DNA of 64,000 nucleotides from Pseudonocardia abyssalis (GCF_019263705.2 NZ_JADQDK010000001.1:4154001-4218000); one strand, 5' to 3'; counted from the stretch's first letter, positions 10,147 to 20,710 are shown. The notes: a model not told the origin generated them from the sequence alone. A program made the numbers and translations.

Positions 10147-11343
10147 TCACCCCGTCCGGCGCAGTTCCTCACGGAGACCGGACGGGGTCCACGGTTCGTC
10201 GTGGAGCGTGCGCAACTGCCGCGCCGGGGTCGCGCCGGGGAGGTCCAGCCACCGGCGGACGAGCGGGCCGCCCACGACGTAGGTGACGACGTGGTCGCGC
10301 CAGCGCGGATCGGCGACGAAGCGCAGGACCCGGCGCGCACCGCGGTCGTCGAGGAGCAGCCAGCGCCGCAGGTGTGCCTCGGCGTCTCCCGACCGGCCCC
10401 GTCCGCCGTGCCACAGCAGGGCCGCGTCGAGACGGACCCCGGCCAGGCGGGCCACGGCGGCCCCCACCCGCTCGGCGTGCTCGCCGTCGAACCCCAGACC
10501 GACCGACGACAGCACCTCCGACGCCCAGCGCCCCCACCCGGACCCGACGAGGGCGTACAGCCCGTTCTCGGCCGCACCCTCGGCCAGCAGCGCCTGCGGG
10601 GTGCCGAGGACGACGAGCCGGTGCTCCGCCCATCCGCGCTCCCCCACCAGGACGGTCTCCCGGCGCCACTGCTCGACATGGTGGCCCGGGTACGCCTCGT
10701 GGGCGAGCAGCCGCGCGAGCCCGGCCCGGCGCGGCCGGACCCCGGCGTTGACCAGCACCCGAGAACTCCCGGGCCCCGAGCGCTGGTGCAACGCGCTCCA
10801 CGACGCGTCACCGACGACCTCGAACGCGACCTTCTCCGCCCCGTCCACCAGACCGGCGTCGCGCGCCCGCTCCCGCAGGGCATCGGCCAGCGCGTCGACA
10901 GCGGCCGGGAGCAGGTCGACGGGCACCTCGTCGCGGCGACGGTGCTCGGCGAGCCGCGTCGCGAGGTCGCCGGAACCGGGGAGCAGGGCGTCGAGGTCGC
11001 GGTGGGCCGCGCGGTAGCCGTCCTCGTCCCCGGCGCCCACGGGCCCGTCGGCCGCGGCCCGGAGTGCGGCGGCGTAGGGCACCCCCTGCCCGGCGAGGCG
11101 ACGGGCCGCCGACTCCAGCGCGACGAGCTGGGCGGCCAGGAACCGCTCCCGGCGGGGCTCCAGACCCAGGCCCGGCAGCCGCACCGTCAGCTCCCCCGCC
11201 GCCCGCACGAGCGCCCCGGGCGACCGGACCGGCCCGGGCGGGGTCGGCCCGTCACCCGCACGAACACTGATCGTTCCCGGCCGGAGGTGGTCGAGCGCCA
11301 CGGCCAGTGACAGATAGTCACGCACCGCCTCGTCGACCGGCAT
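10147..11343 (-). CDS. DUF885-family metallopeptidase-like protein
   Basis: Protein of 398 residues with the DUF885 signature HEAYPGHHVE (about residue 215), a zinc-binding HExxxGHH-type motif. A downstream WAEHRLVV and LLAEGAAENG stretch probably supplies the third ligand (Glu). It has no signal peptide, so it is predicted cytoplasmic. It is shorter than the ~550-residue DUF885 carboxypeptidase-like proteins, lacking part of the usual N-terminal helical region. The substrate is unknown. It is monocistronic between phoH2 and the small secreted protein genes. Confidence 0.78.
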   Translation of the reverse strand: MPVDEAVRDYLSLAVALDHLRPGTISVRAGDGPTPPGPVRSPGALVRAAGELTVRLPGLGLEPRRERFLAAQLVALESAARRLAGQGVPYAAALRAAADGPVGAGDEDGYRAAHRDLDALLPGSGDLATRLAEHRRRDEVPVDLLPAAVDALADALRERARDAGLVDGAEKVAFEVVGDASWSALHQRSGPGSSRVLVNAGVRPRRAGLARLLAHEAYPGHHVEQWRRETVLVGERGWAEHRLVVLGTPQALLAEGAAENGLYALVGSGWGRWASEVLSSVGLGFDGEHAERVGAAVARLAGVRLDAALLWHGGRGRSGDAEAHLRRWLLLDDRGARRVLRFVADPRWRDHVVTYVVGGPLVRRWLDLPGATPARQLRTLHDEPWTPSGLREELRRTG

Positions 11344-11685
11344 CCGGGCAACCTACGCGCCCGGACGGAGCAGCGCCCCCGGGGCGATCCGGCCCGCAGA
11401 TGACTCCGCGTGGGAACGGGAAAAGTTACGTCCGCCATCGGGTGATCCACAACTACACACCGTCCGGTTGATCACTCTTTACGGTCGCGTCCCGACACCC
11501 CGGACGTCCCCGAAATGGGGCGTATCCATTCCCGTAGTGATTGCCGCACCCGATGGGGTTACGCCGTTTGTTACCCGCCCGGACGGGCGCTACCTTTTCC
11601 TCAGTCAGCGCGGGCTCCCCGGTCGGACGCTGACTCTGAATGGAACCGGCTGCGGTCGGTTCCGGATCACAAACTGGAGATAACT
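11344..11685. promoter_or_regulatory. Upstream region and conserved leader hairpin of the first rodlin-like gene
   Basis: 342 bases without a gene. From about 11511 the sequence is repeated ~697 bases downstream ahead of the second copy: a CGAAANGGGGGCGTATC-like block at 11511 and 12207, then a near-identical stretch from 11590 on. Both copies carry a leader hairpin AGTCAGCG/CGCTGACT (11603-11610 with 11628-11635) about 50 bases before the start codon. The AT-richer GTTTGTTACCC and CTACCTTTTCC patches (11568-11600) are candidate promoter sequence. I could not assign a sigma factor. Confidence 0.5.
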
Positions 11686-12069
11686 GTGCTGAAGAAGGCT
11701 GGAATCATCGTGGCCGCCGCTGCTGCGGGCCTGCTCGCGGTCAGCCCGCTCGCCTTCGCGGGCGACAAGGGCCACGACTACGACCACGATGGCGGGAACC
11801 ACGCCGTCAACTCGGTCGAGGACGACAGCGAGACCAACGGCCTCGTGAACGTGACCGGCAACGAGGTCAACGTTCCGGTCCAGGCGTGCAACAACGACGT
11901 CCCGGTCAACGTCCTGGGTGTCCAGGTCTCCGACGTGCAGGCCGACCTGACCGGCGCGCTCGGCCTGGCCGGCGCGGCCGACGCCGACGACGACGGCGGC
12001 GCGGGCGACGTGCGCGCGTGCTCGCAGGAGAACTCCTCGGGTGGCGAGATCATCCAGAACATCGGCTGA
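11686..12069 (+). CDS. Small secreted rodlin-like protein, copy 1
   Basis: 127-residue protein with a clear Sec signal peptide (MLKKAGIIVAAAAAGLLAV, cleavage after AFA near residue 25). An acidic/His-rich stretch follows (GDKGHDYDHDGG), then a hydrophobic beta-prone core with VQACNNDVPVNVLGVQVSD and a second Cys near the end (ACSQENSSG). The C-x-N-x-x-PV-x-V-x-G pattern and the two cysteines resemble rodlins/chaplins of Streptomyces aerial hyphae; this likeness is by eye only. GTG 11686 has GGAG about 7 bases upstream. It is one of two tandem copies, followed by a strong terminator. Confidence 0.75.
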   Translation: MLKKAGIIVAAAAAGLLAVSPLAFAGDKGHDYDHDGGNHAVNSVEDDSETNGLVNVTGNEVNVPVQACNNDVPVNVLGVQVSDVQADLTGALGLAGAADADDDGGAGDVRACSQENSSGGEIIQNIG

Positions 12070-12087
12070 TAGCAGCCAGTGTCGCCG

Positions 12088-12121
12088 GCGGCGCCGGACC
12101 CCTTCGGGGGTCCGGCGCCGC
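12088..12121 (+). terminator. Rho-independent-type hairpin after rodlin-like copy 1
   Basis: Perfect 15-bp GC-rich stem with a TTCG tetraloop (loop 12103-12106), starting 19 bases after the stop codon. No long U tract follows, as is usual in high-GC actinobacteria. Confidence 0.8.
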
Positions 12122-12206
12122 TGTCGTGTGTCCGCTGGTTCCCCGACCGGGTCCAGCCGTGACCCAGCGTGCGGAGATCCGCCGCGAAACCGCGGAGAAC
12201 AACCCC

Positions 12207-12382
12207 CGAAAGGGGGCGTATCTATATCTGAAACACCGTGCTACGCACGATGTGATGACGCGGCTTGGATCGTCGGAATAAGAGCGGTACGTTTTCCTCA
12301 GTCAGCGCGGGCTCCCCGGTCGGACGCTGACTCTGAATGGACTCGACCTCGGTCGGTTCCGGATCACAAACTGGAGATAACT
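12207..12382 (+). promoter_or_regulatory. Duplicated upstream/leader region of rodlin-like copy 2
   Basis: Counterpart of the 11511-11685 region, offset by 696-697 bases. It repeats the GGGGGCGTATC block and the TTTTCCTCAGTCAGCG leader hairpin (12300-12307 with 12325-12332), and continues without a break into the coding duplicate. The part between 12225 and 12285 has diverged, which suggests the promoter proper may differ between the copies. Confidence 0.5.
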
Positions 12383-12760
12383 GTGCTGAAGAAGGCTGGA
12401 ATCATCGTGGCCGCCGCCGCTGCGGGCCTGCTCGCCGTGAGCCCCCTCGCGTTCGCGAGCGACCACGGTGACTGGGACCACGACGGCAACACCGCGGTCA
12501 ACTCCGTCGAGGACGACAGCGAGACCAACGGCCTCGTGAACGTGGCCGACAACGAGGCCAACGTCCCCGTGCAGGCGTGCAACAACGACGTCCCGGTCAA
12601 CGTCCTGGGTGTCCAGGTCTCCGACGTGCAGGCCGACCTGACCGGCGCCCTGGGCATCCTGGGCGAGGCCGAGGCCAGCGACGAGGGTGGCGCCGGCGAC
12701 GTGCGCGAGTGCTCGCAGGAGAACTCCTCCGGCGGCGAGATCGTCCAGAACATCGGCTGA
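12383..12760 (+). CDS. Small secreted rodlin-like protein, copy 2
   Basis: 125-residue paralogue of the preceding gene. The signal peptide is identical up to the AFA cleavage site. It has the same central core (VNSVEDDSETNGLVNV, VQACNNDVPVNVLGVQVSD) and the same tail (CSQENSSGGEIVQNIG). It differs mainly in the short His/Asp segment after cleavage (SDHGDWDHDGN) and in an acidic patch before the second Cys. The start GTG 12383 and ribosome-binding site duplicate those of copy 1. Two cysteines remain, so a disulfide like that of rodlins/chaplins is possible. A surface or cell-wall structural role is a guess from the family resemblance. Confidence 0.75.
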   Translation: MLKKAGIIVAAAAAGLLAVSPLAFASDHGDWDHDGNTAVNSVEDDSETNGLVNVADNEANVPVQACNNDVPVNVLGVQVSDVQADLTGALGILGEAEASDEGGAGDVRECSQENSSGGEIVQNIG

Positions 12761-12780
12761 CAGCAGCCACAGCGGTACCG

Positions 12781-12814
12781 GCGGCGCCGGATCCCTTCGG
12801 GGGTCCGGCGCCGC
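12781..12814 (+). terminator. Hairpin terminator after rodlin-like copy 2
   Basis: Near-perfect 15-bp stem around a TTCG loop (12796-12799), the counterpart of the hairpin after copy 1, with one G-T pair. It lies between the secreted protein gene and the convergent cis-prenyltransferase gene and may serve both. Confidence 0.8.
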
Positions 12815-12843
12815 CGCCGTTCCGGGGTGCCGTCGTGCGTCCT

Positions 12844-13614
12844 TCAGGAACCGAAGCGGCGGTGCCGGGCGGCGTAGTCGCGCAGTGCCCGGAGGAAGTC
12901 GACCTTCCGGAACTCCGGCCAGTACGCCTCGCAGAACCAGAACTCCGAGTTCGCGGACTGCCACAGCAGGAAGCCGGAGAGCCGCTGCTCCCCGGACGTG
13001 CGGATGACCAGGTCGGGGTCGGGCTGGCCGGACGTGTAGAGGTGCGCCGCGATGTGGTCGACGTCGAGCACCTCGGCGAGCTCCTCGATCGACGTGCCCG
13101 ACTCGGCGTGCTGCAGCAGCAGCTTGCGCACCGCGTCGGCGATCTCCTGGCGCCCGCCGTAGCAGACCGCCACGTTGAGCTCCAGCCCCGGACGGCCGGT
13201 GGTGCGGGCCGCGGCGTTCGCGAGGCGGGCCGAGATCTCGCCGGGCAGCAGGTCCAGGGCCCCGACGACCCGCAGCCGCCACCGGGCGGCCGGACCGCTC
13301 AGCTCGTCGACGACGTCGGCGATGATCTCCAGCAGCGGAGCGAGCTCCGCGGGAGGCCGGGAGAGGTTGTCGGTGGAGAGCAGGAACAGGGTCACGACCT
13401 CGACCTGCGCCTCCTCGCACCAGCCGAGGAGATCCGCGATCTTCGCCGCGCCGACCCGGTGCCCGTCGTTGACGTCGACCAGACCGGCGTCGCGGGCCCA
13501 GCGGCGGTTGCCGTCGAGCATCAACGCGACGTGCCGGGGACGACCCCCCGCCCGGTCCAGCCGTCGGGTGAGCCGACGCTCGTAGACCGAGTACAGCACC
13601 TCGCGCACTCCCAC
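12844..13614 (-). CDS. Short-chain cis-prenyltransferase (UppS family, Rv1086-like)
   Basis: Condenses isopentenyl diphosphate in cis configuration in polyprenyl phosphate synthesis. The 256-residue protein has the catalytic Asp motif HVALMLDGNRRWA (about residue 30) and LFLLSTDNLSRP. Its C-terminal diphosphate-binding stretch is PDLVIRTSGEQRLSGFLLW, followed by SEFWFCEAYWPEF. In M. tuberculosis the positional homologue Rv1086 makes (Z,E)-farnesyl diphosphate, while a separate UppS makes decaprenyl diphosphate. That assignment rests on synteny and the opening GVREVLYSVYERRL. GTG 13614 or 13608 could be the start. The gene is divergent from the hemolysin III gene. Confidence 0.88.
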   Translation of the reverse strand: MGVREVLYSVYERRLTRRLDRAGGRPRHVALMLDGNRRWARDAGLVDVNDGHRVGAAKIADLLGWCEEAQVEVVTLFLLSTDNLSRPPAELAPLLEIIADVVDELSGPAARWRLRVVGALDLLPGEISARLANAAARTTGRPGLELNVAVCYGGRQEIADAVRKLLLQHAESGTSIEELAEVLDVDHIAAHLYTSGQPDPDLVIRTSGEQRLSGFLLWQSANSEFWFCEAYWPEFRKVDFLRALRDYAARHRRFGS

Positions 13615-13719
13615 GGCGGGAGAGCCTACGCCGATCGCGGGGCGTGATCGTCCACACCGCGGGCACGGATTCATCCGCACGCCATCCGGGCCGCGGGCAT
13701 CGTGGCGTAATCTCGGGAC

Positions 13720-14400
13720 GTGTCTGCCGGGGCCGTCTCGCCATCCCCCGCCACCCCGCCGCTGATCAAGCCGCGGATGCGGGGCTGGCTGCACTTCTGG
13801 TCGTTCGCCGTGTCGATCGCGGCGTGCGCCACCCTGATCGCCGTCTCCGCGTCGCTCGTCGGCGGCGGGGCGGCACTCGCCACGTCGATCTACAGCGTCA
13901 CGATCCTCGGCCTGTTCGGCATCAGCGCGCTCTACCACCGGCGCACGTGGCGCACGGCCCGCAGCCGCATGATCATGAAGCGGCTCGACCACTCCATGAT
14001 CTTCCTGTTCATCGCGGGGACGTACACGCCGGTCATCGCGCTGACGATGGCGCCCGACCGCGCCCGCGTCGTCCTGATCATCGTGTGGACGGGCGCACTG
14101 GCCGGCGTCGCCCTGAAGATGCGCTGGCCGCACGCCCCGTCCTGGGTGGGGGTGCCGATCTACCTGGCCCTGGGCTACGTCGCGGTGTTCGTGCTGCCCG
14201 ACCTGCTGCGCGGCGGCGGCGTCGCGGCGCTGGTGCTGCTGCTGGTCGGCGGGCTGTTCTACACGATCGGCGCGGTCTTCTACGCCACGCGCTGGCCGAA
14301 CCCGTGGCCCCGGACGTTCGGGTTCCACGAGTTCTTCCACGCCGCCACCGTGCTGGCCGCGATCTGCCACCACATCGCGATCTGGCTCGCCCTGTTCTAG
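13720..14400 (+). CDS. Hemolysin III / PAQR-family membrane protein
   Basis: Integral membrane protein of 226 residues with seven predicted helices. PAQR-type polar motifs are present: SALYHRRTW near helix 2-3, LDHSMIFLFIAGTYTP, and the C-terminal GFHEFFHAATVLAAICHH. The His, Asp and Ser residues in these motifs form the putative metal site of the family, which is related to alkaline ceramidases and adiponectin receptors. The bacterial function is uncertain and the hemolysin name is historical. GTG 13720 is the start. The gene is convergent and directly abutting with the next gene. Confidence 0.9.
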   Translation: MSAGAVSPSPATPPLIKPRMRGWLHFWSFAVSIAACATLIAVSASLVGGGAALATSIYSVTILGLFGISALYHRRTWRTARSRMIMKRLDHSMIFLFIAGTYTPVIALTMAPDRARVVLIIVWTGALAGVALKMRWPHAPSWVGVPIYLALGYVAVFVLPDLLRGGGVAALVLLLVGGLFYTIGAVFYATRWPNPWPRTFGFHEFFHAATVLAAICHHIAIWLALF

Positions 14401-15015
14401 CTACTCGTCGCCGGTCGGACCCTTCGCCCGCAACTCGTCGACCCGGGCCATGGCGTCGCGCAGCTCGCCGAGCCACTCGTCGGCGTGCTCCCCGACCAGC
14501 CGCACGGCCCACGCGAGCGCGTCGGACCGCGACCGGGCCACCCCGGAGTCCACCAGCGTGTCGAGCACGACCCGCTCCGGCTGCCGCAGCCGCGTCATCA
14601 CCGGCACCGACGCCACGGTGAACAGCTCGACGTCCTCACCGATCCGCGCACCCCACGCCACCTTGCGCCCGTAGCGGTGCTCGGCCTGCCGCGCGATCTC
14701 GATGCGCTCCTCGCGGGTCTGCTCGCGGAAGCGCGAGATCCGCCCGGCCACTGCGGCGGCGCGGTCGGCCCGGCCCGCCTCGGTGTCGTCGAACGTGCCG
14801 TCCACCGGCGGGAGCTCCCCGACCACCACGATCTCCTCGCGGTCGACGGTCACCTCCGGCACCCCGGCGAACCAGCCGTCGGGCAGCCGGCCCTGCAGCC
14901 ACGCGCCCGCGTCGCCGGCGTCGGGGAGGTCGGCCTGCTGCCAGCCCCCGCGCCCCGGCCCGCGGCCGCCGCGCCCCGCCCCGCCGTGCCATCCCCGATG
15001 CATGCGTCCGGTCAT
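14401..15015 (-). CDS. Conserved hypothetical protein with Gly/Arg-rich N-terminus
   Basis: 204-residue protein I do not assign to a named family. The N-terminus is Gly/Arg/His-rich and disordered (MTGRMHRGWHGGAGRGGR). A compact alpha/beta middle (residues 40-100) has VTVDREEIVVVGELP. A helical C-terminus has ERVVLDTLVDSGVARSRSD and ALAWAVRLVGEHADEWL, which could form a ribbon-helix-helix-like or effector segment. ATG 15015 is preferred because GGAGG lies 5 bases upstream. The stop abuts the convergent hemolysin III stop. A partial inverted repeat GTGTA/TACAC (15032-15057) lies in the promoter region. Confidence 0.7.
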   Translation of the reverse strand: MTGRMHRGWHGGAGRGGRGPGRGGWQQADLPDAGDAGAWLQGRLPDGWFAGVPEVTVDREEIVVVGELPPVDGTFDDTEAGRADRAAAVAGRISRFREQTREERIEIARQAEHRYGRKVAWGARIGEDVELFTVASVPVMTRLRQPERVVLDTLVDSGVARSRSDALAWAVRLVGEHADEWLGELRDAMARVDELRAKGPTGDE

Positions 15016-15103
15016 CACTGCCTCCATCACGGTGTAGCTGTGATTACGACGTTACACCGAAGCACTCGCCCGTCAGCACGGTTCGCCGCGAGCGAACGCC
15101 GCG

Positions 15104-17119
<2,016 letters not shown>

Positions 17120-17148
17120 GGAGCCCAGTCTTCCAGTGCGCCGACCCG

Positions 17149-17430
17149 TCAGGGCTGCTTCGGCCCCGCGGCATCCCCGTCGGTGGGCTCCTGCTCGGAC
17201 GGCTGCGGGTCGAACGACGCCGGCACCTTCTTCAGGTGCCTGGTCATCGACCGGATGAGGAACGCCGTGGCCAGACCGAGCAGCAGGATGACCACGAGCG
17301 CCACCGGCGACGCCTTGCCGAACTCCGGCTCCCCCGGCGGTGGCTCGGCCCCACCCTGCCTCGGGACCACGACGGAGGAGACGGCCTCCGTCACCGGCAC
17401 CGCACCCAGGTCGACCAGCACGTCGTTCAC
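17149..17430 (-). CDS. Small single-pass membrane protein
   Basis: 93-residue protein with one hydrophobic segment ([18 protein letters not shown], about residues 42-60) flanked by a basic RSMTRHLKK stretch, so the C-terminus is predicted cytoplasmic. The last 25 residues are acidic and Pro/Gln-rich. A small membrane protein at this position next to mca is conserved in actinobacteria (Rv1083-like, recalled). Its function is unknown. The 20-base gap to mca suggests co-transcription. GTG start. Confidence 0.75.
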   Translation of the reverse strand: MNDVLVDLGAVPVTEAVSSVVVPRQGGAEPPPGEPEFGKASPVALVVILLLGLATAFLIRSMTRHLKKVPASFDPQPSEQEPTDGDAAGPKQP

Positions 17431-17450
17431 CCCTCGACCCTACGTGCCGA

Positions 17451-18335
17451 TCAGCCGGCCCGCCGCACCGCCACCTCGGCCTCGACGCCCGCGAAAAGGT
17501 CGTCCTCCGGGGTGGGCGCGTCGACCGCGGAGCGCACGAGCTCGTAGTCCTCCGTGGGCCAGACCTCGCGCTGGATGTCGGGCGGCACCAGGAACCAGCG
17601 GCTGGTGGGGTCGATCTGCGTGGCGTGGGCGATGAGGGCCTGGTCCCGCTGGGGGAACCAGTCGGCGCACGGAACGCGGGTGGTGACCCGCAGGCCCGGG
17701 TCGGGCCGATCGGACCAGTTCTCCAGCCACTCCTTGTACGGCGACTCCATGCCCCGCGCCTCCATCGCCTCCTGGAAGGCGAGCAGGCGGGCCTTGGAGA
17801 ACCCGTGCGAGTAGTAGAGCTTCTGCGGCTCCCACGGCTCACCGGTGCCCGGGAAGGCGCTCGGGTCGCCCGCGGCGTCCCACGCGGCGATCGAGATCTC
17901 GTGGGTCTTGATGTGGTCGGGGTGCGGGTAGCCGCCGTTCTCGTCGTAGGTGACGATCACGTGCGGGCGGAACTCGCGGATCAGCGCGACCAGTGGGCGC
18001 GTGGCGACGTCGAGGTCCTCCAGCGCGAAGCAGCCCTCGGGCAGCGGCGGGAGCGGGTCGCCCTCGGGGAGGCCGGAGTCGACGAAGCCGAGCCAGCGGT
18101 GCTGCACACCGAGGATCTCGGCGGCCCGCGCCATCTCGGCGCGGCGGACCGCGGGCAGGTCGGCGATCACCTCGGGGCGGTCCATCGCGGGGTTGAGGAT
18201 GCTGCCGCGCTCGCCTCCCGTGCAGGTCACGACCATCACCTCGTGGCCCTCGGAGACGTAGCGGGCGGAGCTGGCGGCGCCCTTGCTCGACTCGTCGTCG
18301 GGGTGGGCGTGCACCGTCATCAGTCGCAGCGACAT
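17451..18335 (-). CDS. mca: Mycothiol S-conjugate amidase
   Basis: Cleaves mycothiol S-conjugates of electrophiles and drugs to GlcN-Ins and a mercapturic acid that is exported; part of mycothiol-based detoxification in the cytoplasm. The 294-residue LmbE-like protein has zinc-ligand motifs [11 protein letters not shown] (residues 11-14) and [13 protein letters not shown] (about 140). [13 protein letters not shown] and the C-terminal region typical of Mca rather than MshB are also present. The length matches Mca (about 288). It is divergent from greA across a 475-base gap and probably in an operon with the small membrane protein and DUF255 genes. Confidence 0.95.
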   Translation of the reverse strand: MSLRLMTVHAHPDDESSKGAASSARYVSEGHEVMVVTCTGGERGSILNPAMDRPEVIADLPAVRRAEMARAAEILGVQHRWLGFVDSGLPEGDPLPPLPEGCFALEDLDVATRPLVALIREFRPHVIVTYDENGGYPHPDHIKTHEISIAAWDAAGDPSAFPGTGEPWEPQKLYYSHGFSKARLLAFQEAMEARGMESPYKEWLENWSDRPDPGLRVTTRVPCADWFPQRDQALIAHATQIDPTSRWFLVPPDIQREVWPTEDYELVRSAVDAPTPEDDLFAGVEAEVAVRRAG

Positions 18336-18810
18336 GAGCTCGGCCGTGGTCCTTCCGGGTCAGGAGGAGTGCTGGGGACGATCGTGGCAGAACCCCCCGA
18401 CACTTCGCCGGAGAGTCCGTTCCGACGGTGCAACGTGCCGGATCGGCATACCCTTCCCGACGGGTCACCGGGATGCTCGCTCACCGTGGTCCGAGCGGGC
18501 GCCCGAAGAGGGCCCGAACGGCCCCTCTAGATCGACGACGACCCCCGATCGGACGCGCTGACCTGCAGCGACGGGGGTACCGGGAACCTTTCCGGACAGT
18601 CGACCGTTTGACGAAAAGCTGCGACGAGCGGCTGACACCGTGTTACCGTGAGCTGTACACGGCCCGCAGGCGGGTCGTGTTTTTCCTTACTCAGGGGCCG
18701 CCCGGGCGCCACTCCGGGCAGCACCGAGGACGGGAACGCCCGAGACGGGTGGGTCCCGAGCCGCGGCCACATGGACCGCGGGGTGGTGACCTGTACAGGC
18801 TGGAGGAGTG
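18336..18810. other. Divergent mca-greA intergenic region
   Basis: 475 bases without a gene. It must hold the mca promoter (leftward) and the greA promoter (rightward). The clearest element is the terminator-like hairpin at 18657-18684 in the greA leader. A TTGACG hexamer at 18608 has no acceptable -10 partner at 16-19 bases, so no promoter is called. Confidence 0.45.
18657..18684 (+). terminator. Terminator-like hairpin with U tract in the greA leader (possible attenuator)
   Basis: Arms ACACGGCCCGC and GCGGGTCGTGT (18657-18667 with 18670-18680) form a ~10-bp stem with one G-T pair. TTTTT follows directly (18680-18684), then CCTTAC. It ends about 126 bases before the greA start with no gene ending nearby on this strand, so it looks like an attenuator or small-RNA terminator rather than a gene-end terminator. 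Confidence 0.65.
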
Positions 18811-19305
18811 ATGACCGTGACGGACACCCAGGTGACCTGGTTGACCCAGGAGGCCTACGACCGGCTCAAGAGCGAGTTGGACCAGCTCATCGCGAACCGT
18901 CCCGTCATCGCTGCCGAGATCAACGCCCGCCGCGAGGAGGGCGACCTCAAGGAGAACGGCGGCTACCACGCCGCCCGCGAGGAGCAGGGCCAGCAGGAGG
19001 GCCGCATCCGGCAGCTGCAGGAACTGCTGCGCACCGCCCAGGTCGGCACCGCCCCCACCAGCTCCGACACCGCTGCGCCCGGCATGGTCCTCAAGCTCCG
19101 CTACGACGGCGACGACGACACCGAGACGGTGCTGCTCGGCTCCCGCGAGGAGGGCAAGCGCGGCGACCTCGAGGTCATCTCGCCGAACTCGCCGCTCGGC
19201 GCGGCCCTGCTCGGCGCCCACGTCGGCGACACACGCGAGTACCCGCTGCCCGACGGCGGCAGCATGAAGGTCTCGCTCGTCTCCGCGGAGCCCTTCCGCG
19301 CCTGA
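18811..19305 (+). CDS. greA: Transcription elongation factor GreA
   Basis: Rescues backtracked RNA polymerase by stimulating transcript cleavage through the secondary channel. The 164-residue protein has an N-terminal antiparallel coiled coil (about 8-80) whose tip carries the acidic pair in [19 protein letters not shown]. The C-terminal FKBP-like domain (85-164) includes [20 protein letters not shown] 18811 is preferred over GTG 18808 because GGAGG (18802-18806) is better spaced. The gene is convergent with threonine ammonia-lyase; a symmetrical repeat (19311-19382) lies between the stops. Confidence 0.95.
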   Translation: MTVTDTQVTWLTQEAYDRLKSELDQLIANRPVIAAEINARREEGDLKENGGYHAAREEQGQQEGRIRQLQELLRTAQVGTAPTSSDTAAPGMVLKLRYDGDDDTETVLLGSREEGKRGDLEVISPNSPLGAALLGAHVGDTREYPLPDGGSMKVSLVSAEPFRA

Positions 19306-19310
19306 CGCCC

Positions 19311-19382
19311 CGCCGGGCACATCGCGCGGTCGCCGTGCGCACCCCTCGCGGTGTGCCCGGTGGCCGAGCGGTGTGCCCGGCG
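19311..19382. terminator. Bidirectional inverted repeat between greA and threonine ammonia-lyase genes
   Basis: Arms CGCCGGGCACA (19311-19321) and TGTGCCCGGCG (19372-19382) are perfectly complementary. A second partial right arm GTGTGCCCGG (19351-19360) allows an alternative shorter stem. It lies between two convergent stop codons, so a bidirectional terminator role is likely. Confidence 0.6.
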
Positions 19383-19385
19383 GCG

Positions 19386-20639
19386 CTACATCCGGCGGCC
19401 CTCATCGTCCACCGCCACGTGCCCGGCCGCGCGCAGGGCGCCCAGGAGCTCGGTGGAGTGCGCGGGCCCGCGCGTCTCCAGCGTGAGCGCGACCTCCACG
19501 TCGCCCAGTTCCAGGGCGCCGGTGATCCGCGTGTGCGCCACGTCGAGGACGTTCGCCCCGTGCGTGCCCATCAGCGTGAGCACTCCGGCCAGCGCGCCCG
19601 GCCGGTCCGCCATCCGGACCCGCAGCGACAGGTAGCGCTCCGCGGCCGCCATGCCGTGCTGGATCACGTGCAGCAGCACCAGCGGGTCGACGTTGCCGCC
19701 GGAGAGCACCGCGACCACCGGCGTCGTGAAACGGTCGGGGTACTCCATCAGCGCCGCCACCCCCGCGACCCCGGCCGGCTCCACCAGCATCTTCGCGCGC
19801 TCCAGGCACAGCAGCAGCGCGCGGGACAGGGCGTCCTCGTCGACGGTCAGGATCTCGTCGACGAGTGCCGTGACCTGCGGGAACGTCAGGTCTCCCGGCC
19901 GCCCGACCGCGATGCCGTCGGCGATCGTGCGCATCGACGGCAGCGTCGTGGGGGCGCCGGCGGCCATCGACCCGGGCCACGCCGCCGCCCCCTCGGCCTG
20001 CACGCCGACCACACGGACGTCGGGCCGCTCCGCCTTGATGACGGCGGCCACCCCGCCGAGCAGGCCGCCGCCGCCGGTGCAGACGAGCACCGTCGCGACG
20101 TCGGGCACCTGCTCCAGGATCTCCAGCCCGACGGTGCCCTGGCCGGAGATGATGTCCGGGTGGTCGAAGGGATGGACGAACACCGCACCGGTGCGCTCGG
20201 CGAACTGGATCGCCGCGGCGATGGAACCCTCGATGGTCTCGCCGACGAGGTGCACGTGCGCCCCGTAGCCGCGGGTGGCCCCGACCTTCGGGATCGCCGC
20301 TCCCACCGGCATGAACACGGTGGCCTCGATGCCCAGCATCTGCGCGGCCAGCGCGACGCCCTGCGCGTGGTTGCCCGCGCTCGCCGCGACGACCCCCGAC
20401 GCCCGCTGCCGCGCGTCGAGCCGGTGCAGGCGCGTGTACGCGCCGCGGATCTTGAACGACCCGGTGCGCTGCAGGTTCTCGCACTTGAGCCACACCGGCC
20501 CGCCGCAGCGTTCGGCGAGCGCCCGCGACCGGGCGACGGGGGTGGTGGTGACGACGCCGGCCAGCAGCTCCCGGGCGGCGCGGATGTCGTCCGCGCTGAC
20601 GGGGGGCACCGGCCGGGCGCGGGGTTCTGCAGCGGCCAT
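19386..20639 (-). CDS. ilvA: Threonine ammonia-lyase (threonine dehydratase)
   Basis: PLP enzyme that deaminates L-threonine to 2-oxobutyrate, feeding isoleucine synthesis or threonine catabolism. The 417-residue protein has the PLP lysine motif GSFKIRGAY, AASAGNHAQGVA, the phosphate-binding glycine loop TGGGGLLGG and SGGNVDP. The C-terminal ACT-like regulatory domain spans about 335-405 (RMADRPGALAGVLTLMGTHGA). Lengths near 400 with one ACT domain are typical of actinobacterial IlvA/TdcB-type enzymes. ATG 20639 starts just before the PLP domain. It is divergent from the sigma factor gene with 71 bases between starts. Confidence 0.93.
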   Translation of the reverse strand: MAAAEPRARPVPPVSADDIRAARELLAGVVTTTPVARSRALAERCGGPVWLKCENLQRTGSFKIRGAYTRLHRLDARQRASGVVAASAGNHAQGVALAAQMLGIEATVFMPVGAAIPKVGATRGYGAHVHLVGETIEGSIAAAIQFAERTGAVFVHPFDHPDIISGQGTVGLEILEQVPDVATVLVCTGGGGLLGGVAAVIKAERPDVRVVGVQAEGAAAWPGSMAAGAPTTLPSMRTIADGIAVGRPGDLTFPQVTALVDEILTVDEDALSRALLLCLERAKMLVEPAGVAGVAALMEYPDRFTTPVVAVLSGGNVDPLVLLHVIQHGMAAAERYLSLRVRMADRPGALAGVLTLMGTHGANVLDVAHTRITGALELGDVEVALTLETRGPAHSTELLGALRAAGHVAVDDEGRRM

Positions 20640-20710
20640 GGCGGCATCCTCGCACCCGGGAACGTCGGACCCCGGCTCTAGTCTGTGCCGCAGGTGGAGG
20701 GGAGAACGCC

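Noticed and set aside
15032..15057. GTGTA...TACAC inverted repeat upstream of the 14401-15015 gene
   Set aside because: Only 5-base arms with a 16-base spacer; too weak to call an operator.
18608..18636. TTGACG as a -35 for greA
   Set aside because: No acceptable -10 at 16-19 bases downstream.
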